The notes under the pieces: model-generated | What the model was told of the DNA's origin: nothing | Databases searched by the model: none | The model's input: only the letters and a program-made list of their open reading frames with translations | Shown: positions 18,294 through 26,574 of the stretch, piece by piece | Layout of the letters: every line of letters starts with the position of its first letter | Position numbering within the stretch: the stretch's first letter is position 1 | Translations under genes and position numbers: made by a program | Origin: Alphaproteobacteria bacterium | GTDB lineage: Bacteria > Pseudomonadota > Alphaproteobacteria > UBA828 | Assembly: GCA_022823305.1 (NCBI GenBank) | Contig: JAJDXK010000118.1 | Span: 1-44,177, forward strand | Direction of reading: 5' to 3' | DNA: 44,177 nt

Positions 18294-18314
18294 CGACCGG
18301 GCTCGTCCCGGTCG
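18294..18314. other. Perfect stem-loop downstream of the CUT2 binding-protein gene
   Basis: CGACCGGG and CCCGGTCG form an 8-bp perfect stem with a 5-base loop. With the next hairpin it fills the gap between binding-protein and ATPase genes. No T-run follows on the minus strand, so it more likely stabilises the upstream mRNA or partly attenuates transcription than terminates it. Confidence 0.55.
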
Positions 18315-18327
18315 CGGCACGGGCGCC

Positions 18328-18352
18328 GGGGCGGGGCGCGCGTCCCCGCCCC
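18328..18352. other. Second perfect stem-loop downstream of the CUT2 binding-protein gene
   Basis: GGGGCGGGG and CCCCGCCCC form a 9-bp perfect GC stem with a 7-base loop, starting 15 bp after the binding-protein stop on the minus strand. Such structures between binding-protein and membrane-component genes commonly give higher yield of the binding protein. Confidence 0.6.
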
Positions 18353-18366
18353 CGCAGCGTGGCGCC

Positions 18367-19446
18367 TCAGTACTTGGGCTCGGTCATCGTGTCGGCGTTT
18401 TCCCCGGTGATGATGATGGTGCCGGGACCGTCGGCGACCGCCGGCAGATCGGCCTCGTTGATGTAGCCGTTGATCGGCTCGCCCTCGAGCGCGGCGATCA
18501 GCGCGACCGCGGCGTAGTACGACTCCTCCCAGGGGAGCAGCACCGTGGTCTCGTTGTAGGTGCCCGCCTTCACCTTGGCGATGCCGTCCTTGGTGGCGCC
18601 GATCGAGTAGATCCTGATGTCCGTGCCCGGCGTCTTGCCGGCGGCCTCGATCGCCTGCTCGACGCCGCGCGACATGTCGTCCCAGGACGAGAGGATCACC
18701 GTGATGTCGGGATGCGCGAGCAGGGCGTTCTGGATCTTCTCCAGCGCCACGCGCGGGTCGAAGTTCGCCGGCTGGTCCACGACGATCTCGGCGTTGGGGA
18801 ACTTCGCCGCACCCTGCTGGATGGCCTTCTCCCAGAAGCCGAAGAGGTCGGAGCCGACGAAGCCGCCGACCGCCGCGACCTTGCAGGGCTCGGTGCAGGA
18901 CGCGAGCGCGTGGTCGACGTGGGCGTTGTAGTAGGCCTGCCGCTGCATGGTGACCGTCGCGGCCAGCCCCTCCGAGTAGTCGGCGTCCTCGCACATGGGC
19001 AGGTCGAGCGAGACCGTGGGCTCGTCCAGCGGCATGAGGTGGCGCTTCCACATCGAGCAGGCGGGCGCGGCTGCGGTCGGCGCGAAGAGATAGCCGTCGA
19101 AGCCCTCGGTGATCGCGTTCTGCACCTGCTTGATCTGCGTCGCCGGGTTGAAGTTGGCGGCGAAGCGCTTGTAGGTGAAGCCGTATTTCTGGGCCGCCGC
19201 CTCGAGCCCGGCGCGGCGTGCCGAGCAATAGGGGTTCTGGCCGCACTCGGTAAGATAGGCGATGCGGTACGCCTTCGACGGCGTGATGTTGCGCGCATCG
19301 AACTCGAGAATCTTCTTCGCGTTCGCGACGGGGTCGTCGCCGGCCTGCGCGCGGGTGGCGTCGAGCGTCGTCGCCAGCGCGACGCCGATGCCGAGCGCGA
19401 GCGCCGCCGTCAGCACGCGGCGCAGTCTGAATCCGATACTCTTCAT
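18367..19446 (-). CDS. CUT2-type periplasmic substrate-binding protein, cysteine-rich
   Basis: A 359-residue secreted binding protein with a long N-terminal signal peptide (basic start, hydrophobic core about 12-28, AQA cleavage site near residue 35). The RbsB-type two-lobe fold is suggested by RIAYLTECGQ, IKQVQNAITEGFDGYLFAPT, AAVGGFVGSDLFGFWEKAIQ and ITVILSSWDDMSRGVEQAIE. Six cysteines (68, 74, 130, 152, 184, 188) could form three disulfides, unusual for sugar-binding proteins of this family. AGGGAGGGAA precedes the ATG at 19446. It is followed by its ATPase and permease genes. The ligand is unknown; the surrounding demethylase genes suggest it may not be a sugar. Confidence 0.88.
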   Translation of the reverse strand: MKSIGFRLRRVLTAALALGIGVALATTLDATRAQAGDDPVANAKKILEFDARNITPSKAYRIAYLTECGQNPYCSARRAGLEAAAQKYGFTYKRFAANFNPATQIKQVQNAITEGFDGYLFAPTAAAPACSMWKRHLMPLDEPTVSLDLPMCEDADYSEGLAATVTMQRQAYYNAHVDHALASCTEPCKVAAVGGFVGSDLFGFWEKAIQQGAAKFPNAEIVVDQPANFDPRVALEKIQNALLAHPDITVILSSWDDMSRGVEQAIEAAGKTPGTDIRIYSIGATKDGIAKVKAGTYNETTVLLPWEESYYAAVALIAALEGEPINGYINEADLPAVADGPGTIIITGENADTMTEPKY

Positions 19447-19625
19447 CGTGTTCCCTCCCTGGTTGAAGCGATCTCGCCAGGCCGCACGGCCCTGGGCCGG
19501 CCTGATGCCGGCGGGTGCGCTTCGGACGCTGCCGGGTCAGCTTGCGGCCTGCGAGCGCCGCGGCGCAAGGGGTTTTCCGCGCCACGCCGCGCCGAGCGCC
19601 GTCGCGGCGTGCGTGCGCCGGATCG

Positions 19626-20624
19626 TCACGGCACGACCACGATGTTGCCGACGTGGCGCTTGTCGATGAACGCCTGCTGGGCGGCGCGCAGCTCGGAGAG
19701 CGGATACGTCGCCGCCAGCACGGGCCTGATCTCGCCCCGCTCGACGTAGCCGACCATGTCGCGGAAGACATGGGCAGGGATCACGGTCGAGCCGGTAAGC
19801 GTGAGGTCGCGCAGGTAGAAGGTGCGGAGATCGAGCGTGACCAGGGGCCCGGCGATGGCGCCGGAGCAGGTGTAGCGCCCGCCGCGCTCGAGGATCCCGA
19901 TCAGCGCGGGCCAGGAGGGTCCGCCGACGACATCGGCGACCACCGTCACCCGCTCGCCGTCCAGCGCGGCGCGCAGGTCCTGCGGCGCGCGCGGCAGGAT
20001 GAGGTCGGGGCCGAGCCCGGCCACGGCGGTGTGCTTGGCCTCGGCGGCCATGGCGATCACCCGCGCGCCGCGACGCTTCGCGAGCTGGATCAGCGCGCCG
20101 CCCACGCCGCCCGAGGCGCCGGGGACGAGCACCGTGTCGCCGGCGCCCGCGTTCGCGCGGTTCAGCATGCCCTCCGCCGTGGTGTAGGAGCAGGAGAAGG
20201 TCGCGAGCTCGGCATCGCTCTGATCGCTCTCGACGACCGCCATGCTGCGCACGTCGCAGGTGGCGTACTCGGCAAAGCCGCCGTCCGTCTCCGAGCCGAA
20301 GTAGGCGGCCTTGTCCAAGTTGTCGGGGTCCGACCAGTCGCGCTGCCAGCCGTCGACCATGACCCGTCGGTCCACGAGTCCGGGATCGGCGCCCGCGCCC
20401 ACCGCGACCACCCGCCCCACCGCGTCCGCACCCTGGATGCGCGGGAATTCGATGGGGCGACCGCCCCAAGTGGGGTCGTCCTCGTGGACCTCGGCGTGGG
20501 CGTCTCCGGTCGTCGCGTCGGTCACGGCCCTGGAGTACCAGCCGGTGCGGGTGTTGACGTCGGTGTTGTTGAGGCCGCAGGCGCCGACCCTGATGAGCGC
20601 CTCCATCGGCCCCGGCTCCGGCAT
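19626..20624 (-). CDS. Zinc-binding MDR-superfamily oxidoreductase, likely 5'-interrupted by an in-frame TGA
   Basis: A medium-chain dehydrogenase/quinone-oxidoreductase-type protein (332 residues from the internal ATG). The N-terminal GroES-like part reads EALIRVGACGLNNTDVNTR, and the Rossmann part has VPGASGGVGGALIQLAKRRG. It would oxidise an alcohol or reduce a C=C or C=O bond with NAD(P)H. Reading upstream in the same frame, a TGA at 20628-20630 separates this ORF from a perfect family N-terminus (20631-20702). The TGA stands where relatives carry Trp in a WPxPEPGPG context. Either this is a recent nonsense mutation with restart at 20624, a readthrough site, or a one-base sequence error. 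It follows the GcvT-type demethylase in the operon. Confidence 0.72.
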   Translation of the reverse strand: MPEPGPMEALIRVGACGLNNTDVNTRTGWYSRAVTDATTGDAHAEVHEDDPTWGGRPIEFPRIQGADAVGRVVAVGAGADPGLVDRRVMVDGWQRDWSDPDNLDKAAYFGSETDGGFAEYATCDVRSMAVVESDQSDAELATFSCSYTTAEGMLNRANAGAGDTVLVPGASGGVGGALIQLAKRRGARVIAMAAEAKHTAVAGLGPDLILPRAPQDLRAALDGERVTVVADVVGGPSWPALIGILERGGRYTCSGAIAGPLVTLDLRTFYLRDLTLTGSTVIPAHVFRDMVGYVERGEIRPVLAATYPLSELRAAQQAFIDKRHVGNIVVVP

Positions 20625-20627
20625 GGG

Positions 20628-20702
20628 TCAGCCCTCGCGCCATTCGTACTTGTCGAGGGCGCCGTGGCCGGTGAGCACCATCGCCTTCATCGTGCGACTC
20701 AT
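20628..20702 (-). pseudogene. Detached N-terminus of the MDR oxidoreductase, ending in TGA
   Basis: From the ATG at 20702, which overlaps the stop of the upstream flavoenzyme gene in an ATGA arrangement, 24 codons encode MKAMVLTGHGALDKYEWREG after a four-residue lead. This is the standard first beta-hairpin of an MDR enzyme. The frame then hits TGA (20628-20630) and resumes as the downstream CDS without any shift. The segment has no function alone, so the full gene is 19626-20702 with one premature stop. Confidence 0.75.
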
Positions 20703-23146
20703 TCTGGGGCTGCCTCCCGAATGTCGGTTCGGGGCAGCAGGCTCTCGGGGTCGTAGGCCGGCGCGGCCAGGACGCGGGCCGTGCGGGGCCGGTCCATGAC
20801 GACGACCTCCAGCGCCGTGCCGGGCGCAGCGCAGTCCGGCGCCACGTAGGCGAAGGCGAGGACCTTGCCGACCGCATGGCCGAAGGCGATGGAGGTGACC
20901 ATGCCGACCGGCTTGCCGGCGTGCAGCACGGCCTCGCCGCCGCTGCCGTCCGAGTCCCCGTCCTCCGCCACCTCCAGGTAGGCACAGACCCAGCGCAGCG
21001 GCTGCGCCAGCGCGGCCTCGATCGCCGCCCTGCCTCGAAAATCCTTGTCGAGCCTGACGAAGCGCATCACGTCGGCCTCGGGCAGCGTGACCTCGTTGGT
21101 GAGCTCGCCGGCGCCCTTGAACGCCTTCTCCATGCGCATGGAGTCCATGGCGAAGGAGCCGTAGCTGGCCAGCCCGTGCGCCGCGCCGGCCGCCTTCAGG
21201 GCGCGCCAGGCGCCGAGGATCGCGTCGCGCGGCCCGTGCAGCTCCCAGCCGAGCTCGCCCGCGTAAGACAGCCGCAGGGCCAGGACCTCGCGACCGGCGA
21301 CCGCGATGTTCTGCGCGGTCAGCCACGGGAACCCGGTGTTGCCGAGGTCGGCATCGGTGCAGGCGGCGAGGATGTCGCGCGCGCGCGGCCCGGTCAGCGC
21401 GAGCGCGTTCCAAGCCGTCGAGCGGTTGGCGATGGTCACGTTCCGACCTTCGCACGCGACGCTCAGGCAATCGACGAGGCGCTGCTCGAAGAAGGGCGCG
21501 CAGGCCAGGTAGAAGCGGTCCCCGGCCAGGCGCGTGACCGTGGTCTCCAGCTCGATCCTGCCGCTCTCCGTCAGCAGGTGCGTGAGCGCGATGCGGCCGG
21601 GCGCAGACGGCAGCCGGTTCGGCACCAGCCGGTCGAGCGCGCCGGCCGTGTCTGCGCCCGAGACCTCGACCTTGGCGAAGGCCGAGATGTCCATGATGCC
21701 GGCGCGCTCGCGCACTGCGCGCACCTCGGCGCCGACGATCCCGTGCAGCCGCGTGCGGCGGAAGCCGTAGATGTCCTTCACCTCGGTGCCTTCGGGTGCG
21801 AACCACTGCGGGCGCTCGTGCCCGTAGACCTCCTCGAAGACCGCGCCCTCGGCCTTCAGGTCGTCGTAGAGCGCAGACGGGTTCACCGGCCGGGCGGCGA
21901 GGCGGTTGAAGTGCGGGAAGGGGATCTCGTGGCGCAGGCCGTAGTCCTCCTTCGCCTTGACGATGCGGAATTCCCCGCCGGCGTAGGCGCCGAAGCGGCG
22001 CGGGTCGAATTCGCGCATGTTGAGATCGGCCGCGCCGTGCACGATCCAGCGCGCGAGCTCCCGTGTCAGCGCCGGCCCCCAGCCGATGCCGATCTGGATG
22101 CCGCAGCAGCACCAGTAGTTCTGCAGGCCCGGCGCCGGGCCGATCAACGGGTTGCCGTCGGGGGGATGGCTGAGCGCGCCGTGGACCACGCGCTTGATGC
22201 CGTATTCGCCGAGGATCGGCACGCGCTCCAGGGCCTTCTCCAGCCAGGGCATGATGCGCTCGTAGTGGGGCTCGAAGAGCTCGCTCTCCGACTCCCAGGG
22301 GCAGTGATCGTCCCAGACGGTGTTGGTGTCGCTCTTCTCGTAGATGCCGATCAGCCCCGACTTCTGCTCCATGCGGATGTAGCCGGAGACGCGGTCGTCG
22401 CGGACGACGGGCAGCTCCCTCTCCAGCGCCCGGTATTCCGGGATCGTGTCGGTGACGAGATAGTGGTGCGTCATCGACGTGGTCGGCAGCGCGTAGCCCG
22501 ACCAGAGGGCCATCTGCCGGGCATAGGCGCCGCCTGCGTTGACCACGTGCTCGGCCGCGATCGGCCCCTGCTCCGTCTCCACCAGCCATTCGCCGCCCGC
22601 CTGCCGCGACACGCCGGTAGCCCGGCACTGGCGCACGATGGTCACGCCCAGCTGGCGCGCGCCCTTGGCCAGCGCGAAGGCCGCACCGGCCGGGTCGAGG
22701 TGGCCGTCGTCGGGTGTGTACAGCGCCGCCCTGATGCCGTCGAAGTTGTAGAAGGGGTGAAGCTCTGCGGCCCGCTCGATCCCGACGATCTCCATCGGGA
22801 CGCCCAGCCCCCTGCCCACCGAGACGATGTGGTGGAGCCAGTCCAGGTCGTCGTCGCTGTAGGCCATGCGCAGGGAGCCGCAGCCGTGCCAGGTGACCGA
22901 CTGGCCGGTCTCGGCCTCCAGCGAGCCTGCGTAGAGCCCGATGTTGTAGTCCACGCATTTGCCGAGCGTGTAGCTCGAGGTCGCCCGGGTGATCTGCCCT
23001 GCCGCATGCCAGGTGGAGCCCGAGGTGAGCTCGGCCTTCTCCAGGAGCACGACATCGCTCCAGCCCTCGTGGGCGAGATGGTAGGCCACGCCACAGCCCA
23101 TGATGCCGCCGCCGACGATGACGACCCGCGCGTGAGAGGGAACCAT
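20699..23146 (-). CDS. FAD-dependent demethylase with GcvT domain (dimethylglycine/sarcosine dehydrogenase family)
   Basis: An 815-residue two-part enzyme. The N-terminal DAO-type FAD domain starts VVIVGGGIMGCGVAYHLA and carries SGSTWHAAG, whose His is the site of covalent FAD attachment in dimethylglycine dehydrogenase. The C-terminal half (from about residue 430) is an aminomethyltransferase (GcvT) domain with YAGELGWELHGPRDAI and a terminal barrel. Family members oxidise an N-methyl group of a secondary or tertiary amine and pass the one-carbon unit to tetrahydrofolate. I start at the ATG at 23146, because the frame upstream is not family-like. The gene is divergent from the Rieske gene and heads the operon with the MDR enzyme and CUT2 importer. 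The exact N-methyl substrate is unknown. Confidence 0.9.
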   Translation of the reverse strand: MVPSHARVVIVGGGIMGCGVAYHLAHEGWSDVVLLEKAELTSGSTWHAAGQITRATSSYTLGKCVDYNIGLYAGSLEAETGQSVTWHGCGSLRMAYSDDDLDWLHHIVSVGRGLGVPMEIVGIERAAELHPFYNFDGIRAALYTPDDGHLDPAGAAFALAKGARQLGVTIVRQCRATGVSRQAGGEWLVETEQGPIAAEHVVNAGGAYARQMALWSGYALPTTSMTHHYLVTDTIPEYRALERELPVVRDDRVSGYIRMEQKSGLIGIYEKSDTNTVWDDHCPWESESELFEPHYERIMPWLEKALERVPILGEYGIKRVVHGALSHPPDGNPLIGPAPGLQNYWCCCGIQIGIGWGPALTRELARWIVHGAADLNMREFDPRRFGAYAGGEFRIVKAKEDYGLRHEIPFPHFNRLAARPVNPSALYDDLKAEGAVFEEVYGHERPQWFAPEGTEVKDIYGFRRTRLHGIVGAEVRAVRERAGIMDISAFAKVEVSGADTAGALDRLVPNRLPSAPGRIALTHLLTESGRIELETTVTRLAGDRFYLACAPFFEQRLVDCLSVACEGRNVTIANRSTAWNALALTGPRARDILAACTDADLGNTGFPWLTAQNIAVAGREVLALRLSYAGELGWELHGPRDAILGAWRALKAAGAAHGLASYGSFAMDSMRMEKAFKGAGELTNEVTLPEADVMRFVRLDKDFRGRAAIEAALAQPLRWVCAYLEVAEDGDSDGSGGEAVLHAGKPVGMVTSIAFGHAVGKVLAFAYVAPDCAAPGTALEVVVMDRPRTARVLAAPAYDPESLLPRTDIREAAPE

Positions 23147-23282
23147 CCCCTGAGCCCTTTCGAACCTGGTTGCGCCTGGACGTGCGAAGGGCCATTTGTA
23201 GCGTCGGCGGTGGGCTGCGATGAAGGGACTTTTGGCCGGTGCAACCAATGGAACTCCCGCTCGGGGACATGGGTCGCCGGGC

Positions 23283-24386
23283 ATGAGTGCAGGGAACGCG
23301 CCGGTGCGCACGCTGGAGGCGCGCTACTACACCGATCCGGCCATCTTCGATTGCGAGCGGCGGGGCCTGTTCGCCCGCACCTGGCAGTTCGCCGGGCACG
23401 AGAGCCTGGTGCGCGACGCCGGCGACTACTTTTCCGCCGAGATTGCAGGCGAGAGCCTGTTCTGCATCCGCGGGCACGACGGTGTCCTGCGCGCCTTCTA
23501 CAACGTCTGCCAGCATCGCGGGCATCGGCTGGTGCAGGGCGCGGGCAGCGCGCGCGCCATCGTCTGCCCCTACCACGCCTGGTCCTACGAGCTGAGCGGC
23601 GCCTTTCGCAACGGGCCCAACGTGGCCTCCGTTCCCGGCTTCGATCCCGCCGCGATCCGCCTCGCGCCGGTGCGGTGCGAGAGCTTCCTCGGCTTCGTCT
23701 TCGTCAACCTCGACGACGGCGCCGCAGCGATGGACGCGTGGTATCCCGGCGTGCGCGAGGAGCTGGCGGCGTACGTGCCCGACATCGGGGCGCTCGCGCC
23801 GCTCGAATGGATCGAGGTGCCGGAGCGGTGCAACTGGAAGGTCTCGGTCGAGAACCATTCCGAGTGCTACCACTGCACGCTGCGCCATCCCACCTTCGCG
23901 ACCGGCGTGATCCGGCCCGAGAGCTACGACATCCGACCCATGGGCGAGGGCCACGTCCTGCGCCACACCACCCAGTGCCAGGACCTGGAGCGGATGTCCT
24001 ACCCGATCGACCTCTCGGTCCCCCACGCGGACGAATACCGCACGTACTTTCTCTGGCCGGCGTTCGCCTTCCAGGTCTATCCCGGCAACCTGCTGAACAC
24101 CTACCACTGGCGCGCCGACGACGTGGACCGCTGCACCGTCTGGCGCGGCTGGTTCACGCCCGGCGGCGCCGAGAGCGAGGTGGTGCGACGCCTCGCCAGG
24201 CAGGACCGGGAGACCACGGTCGCGGAGGACCTGCGGCTGGTGGAGAGCGTGGCGGAGGGGCTGAAGAGCCGGGGCTACCGCCCCGGGCCGCTGGTCGTGG
24301 ACCCGGCGGGCGGGCTCAACTCCGAGCACTCGATCCGAACCCTCCAGCGCTGGATGCGCGAGGCCGTGGACGGCGAGGACTCGTAG
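23283..24386 (+). CDS. Rieske non-heme iron oxygenase, quaternary-amine type
   Basis: A 367-residue oxygenase alpha subunit. The Rieske [2Fe-2S] ligands are Cys76, His78, Cys95 and His98. The mononuclear iron site is His197, His202 and probably Asp316. The residue bridging the two metal centres, usually Asp, is Glu194 (SECYHC), as in the carnitine monooxygenase CntA. That and the C-terminal SEHSIRTLQRWM place it among oxygenases that demethylate or cleave quaternary amines (CntA, GbcA, stachydrine demethylase). No partner reductase gene lies in the window. The frame extends to an ATG at 23220, but family sequence starts after 23283. The gene is divergent from the GcvT-type demethylase. Confidence 0.9.
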   Translation: MSAGNAPVRTLEARYYTDPAIFDCERRGLFARTWQFAGHESLVRDAGDYFSAEIAGESLFCIRGHDGVLRAFYNVCQHRGHRLVQGAGSARAIVCPYHAWSYELSGAFRNGPNVASVPGFDPAAIRLAPVRCESFLGFVFVNLDDGAAAMDAWYPGVREELAAYVPDIGALAPLEWIEVPERCNWKVSVENHSECYHCTLRHPTFATGVIRPESYDIRPMGEGHVLRHTTQCQDLERMSYPIDLSVPHADEYRTYFLWPAFAFQVYPGNLLNTYHWRADDVDRCTVWRGWFTPGGAESEVVRRLARQDRETTVAEDLRLVESVAEGLKSRGYRPGPLVVDPAGGLNSEHSIRTLQRWMREAVDGEDS

Positions 24387-24398
24387 CGACATTTCCTG

Positions 24399-24428
24399 TT
24401 GACATCCGCCGTGGCGCCGGCACAGGAT
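24399..24428 (+). promoter_or_regulatory. Candidate promoter ahead of hyuA
   Basis: A consensus -35 hexamer TTGACA (24399-24404) is followed 18 bp later by CAGGAT (24423-24428), a weak -10. The palindrome starting at 24427 would cover the -10 and transcription start. It lies in the 172-bp gap after the Rieske gene, so the hyuA operon may have its own promoter. Confidence 0.4.
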
Positions 24429-24465
24429 TATCGAGTAATCGAAATTATTTTCGGTATTCGATAAT
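24427..24465. promoter_or_regulatory. Nested AT-rich palindrome, candidate operator of the hyuA operon
   Basis: Outer arms ATTATCGA (24427-24434) and TCGATAAT (24458-24465) and inner arms CGAAA (24440-24444) and TTTCG (24449-24453) share one centre. Each half therefore carries ATTATCGA, a 4-5 bp spacer and CGAAA. This is an AT-rich island in GC-rich DNA, placed at a promoter. It fits a dimer- or tetramer-binding repressor site; the IclR protein encoded at 32725 is the only regulator in the cluster and the natural candidate. A hairpin acting in mRNA is an alternative. Confidence 0.6.
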
Positions 24466-24558
24466 TCGAGGGCTGCGCAACCCTCCCGAGCGCCGCAGTG
24501 GCGACGAGCGCGGCGACGGAAGGGGCAGCCCGACGGCCCGGCATCCGGGGGCAGCGCC

Positions 24559-26574
24559 ATGCCGCAGGGTTGGCAAGTCGGTATTGATGTGGGTGGCACG
24601 TTCACCGACGTGATCGCCGTGCACCGGACGCGCGGCGAGGTCAGGGTCGCGAAGGTTCCCTCGCGCAGCGACGACCGCATCGCCGGGCTGGTCACGGCGC
24701 TCGGCGCAGTCGATCTCGCCTGGGCTGACGTGGACGACCTGATCCACGGCACCACCATCGTCACCAACGCCATCATCGAGGACGACCACGCGAAGGTCGC
24801 GCTGATCGCCACGCGCGGGTTCTCCGACACGCTCGCCATCGGGCGCCAGAACCGGCGCCACCTCTACCGCCTTGACCTGCCGCCCAAGCTCGCCCCCCAG
24901 GTGCCCGACGAGCGCCGCTTCGAGGTGACGGAGCGGCTCGACCACGACGGCCGCGTCTTGGTCCCGCTGGACCCGGACTCCGTGGAGGATGCGATCCGGC
25001 GCATCGAGGCGAGCGGCGCCGAGGCGGTGGCGGTGTCGCTGCTCCACGCCTACGCCAACCCCGCGCACGAGGAGGCGCTGGGCGAGCGGCTGCGAGCAAG
25101 GGTTCCCTTCGTCGCGCTCTCGCACCGGGTGAACCCCGAGGCGCGCGAGTACGAGCGGACGGCGACCACGGCGCTCAGCGCCGGCGTGATGCCGCTGGCC
25201 TCGGCCTACCTCGACGATCTCGAGGCGGCGAAGCCGGGGGGCTCGCGCCTGCACCTCTTCCACTCCGCCGGCGGCATGGCCTCGCCCGCGGCGCTGCGCG
25301 ACCTGCCGCTCGGTCTCGCCGCCTCGGGCCCCGCCGCCGGCGTCGCCGCGGCCGGCCACATGGCACGCGCGCTCGGGATCGAGCGGGCCATCAGCTTCGA
25401 CATGGGCGGCACCACCACCGACGTCTGCCTGATCCTCGATGGCGAGGCGCAGATCGCGAGCGACCGCTCCCTCGGCGGCAGGCCCCTGCGCCAGCCCATG
25501 GTGGCGGTCGAGTCCATCGGCGCCGGCGGCGGCTCCATCGCCCGCCTCGACCACGGCTCGCTCGCGGTAGGGCCGGAGAGCGCCGGCGCCGATCCGGGGC
25601 CGGCCTGCTACGGGAAGGGCGGCGACAGGCCGACCGTGACCGACGCCAACCTGGCGCTGGGCTACATGGACGCGAACCGTGTCCTCGGCGGAAACGTGCG
25701 CCTCGATGGCGCGGCGGCCCGCGACGCCATGTCGCCGCTTGCCGCCGCCATGGAGACGGCGGTAGAGGCCGCCGCGCTCGGCGTCGTCAGGGTCGCCAAC
25801 GCGGCCATGCTGCGGGCGCTGCGCCGGGTCACGGTGGAGCGCGGTGTCGACGGCCGCCGCTGCACGCTGCTCGCCTTCGGCGGTGCCGGTCCCATGCACG
25901 CGGTGGCGCTCGCGCGCGCCTTCGCCATCGAGAAGGTGGTCGTGCCTGCGCATTCCAGCGTGTTCTCGGCGCTGGGCTGCGTCGGCGCGGAGATGAGCTA
26001 TGCGCAGCAGCGCACGTTGCGCATGGCCGCCGACGCCTGGGACCGGGAGCGCGTGGAAGGCGTGCGGCGGGAGCTCCGCGCCACCCTCGCCGCCCCTCTG
26101 GGCGCGGCAGGCCACGAGGACGGCGCGCTCGCGGTCGAGGAGGTGGCGTCCATTCGCTACCGGGGCCAGAGCTACGCCATCGAGGTCGCGGGCCCGGCCT
26201 TCGACGATCCCGCGCGGCTGGGCCGGGACTTCAGGGAGCGCCACCGGGCGCTCTACGGCTTCGCCACCGAGGAGCCGTGGGAGCTGGTCTCGATCCGGAT
26301 GCGTGTCGCCGCGCCCCGCAACGGCACGACCCCGCCACCCGCCGCCAAGGCCAACGCGGCGCCCGCGCCCACCAGGACCCTCCCCTGTACCTTCGAGCCC
26401 GGCGAGGCGGTGCCGACGCCGCGCTACGACCGCGCAGGGCTTACCCCCGACACGCCCATGGAAGGGCCGGTCATCGTCGACGACGCCTGGTCGACCGTGG
26501 TGGTGCCGCCCGGTGCCACGCTCTCAGCCGACGGCGTGGGCCACCTCCACATCGCCACGGGAGTGGGGCCGTGA
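24559..26574 (+). CDS. hyuA: Hydantoinase/oxoprolinase subunit A (HyuA)
   Basis: A 671-residue member of the HyuA family, the ATP-binding subunit of ATP-dependent N-methylhydantoinase and 5-oxoprolinase-type enzymes. The N-terminus VGIDVGGTFTDVIAV is the ASKHA phosphate-binding motif. HGTTIVTNAIIE follows, then ISFDMGGTTTDVCLI and IGAGGGSIARLD, and the C-terminal LLAFGGAGPMHAVALA. It phosphorylates the ring amide so that subunit B can open it. The next gene encodes HyuB with a GTGA overlap. Acetone- or acetophenone-carboxylase relatives share the fold but need extra subunits that are absent here. Its neighbours make an N-heterocyclic lactam substrate plausible. Confidence 0.92.
   Translation: MPQGWQVGIDVGGTFTDVIAVHRTRGEVRVAKVPSRSDDRIAGLVTALGAVDLAWADVDDLIHGTTIVTNAIIEDDHAKVALIATRGFSDTLAIGRQNRRHLYRLDLPPKLAPQVPDERRFEVTERLDHDGRVLVPLDPDSVEDAIRRIEASGAEAVAVSLLHAYANPAHEEALGERLRARVPFVALSHRVNPEAREYERTATTALSAGVMPLASAYLDDLEAAKPGGSRLHLFHSAGGMASPAALRDLPLGLAASGPAAGVAAAGHMARALGIERAISFDMGGTTTDVCLILDGEAQIASDRSLGGRPLRQPMVAVESIGAGGGSIARLDHGSLAVGPESAGADPGPACYGKGGDRPTVTDANLALGYMDANRVLGGNVRLDGAAARDAMSPLAAAMETAVEAAALGVVRVANAAMLRALRRVTVERGVDGRRCTLLAFGGAGPMHAVALARAFAIEKVVVPAHSSVFSALGCVGAEMSYAQQRTLRMAADAWDRERVEGVRRELRATLAAPLGAAGHEDGALAVEEVASIRYRGQSYAIEVAGPAFDDPARLGRDFRERHRALYGFATEEPWELVSIRMRVAAPRNGTTPPPAAKANAAPAPTRTLPCTFEPGEAVPTPRYDRAGLTPDTPMEGPVIVDDAWSTVVVPPGATLSADGVGHLHIATGVGP

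Noticed and set aside
20628..20630. TGA as selenocysteine or as a reassigned Trp codon
   Set aside because: The position corresponds to Trp in relatives, not Cys/Sec, and TGA ends many neighbouring genes. A point mutation or sequence error is simpler.
23163..23246. Imperfect inverted repeat GGTTGCGCC / GGTGCAACC between the divergent demethylase and Rieske genes
   Set aside because: Arms are 62 bp apart with one mismatch and no similarity to the hyuA palindrome; too weak to call an operator.
20876..24613. Long plus-strand open frame opposite the GcvT-type demethylase and across the Rieske gene
   Set aside because: It is antisense to a gene with clear FAD and GcvT motifs and out of frame with the Rieske gene; no recognisable domain.
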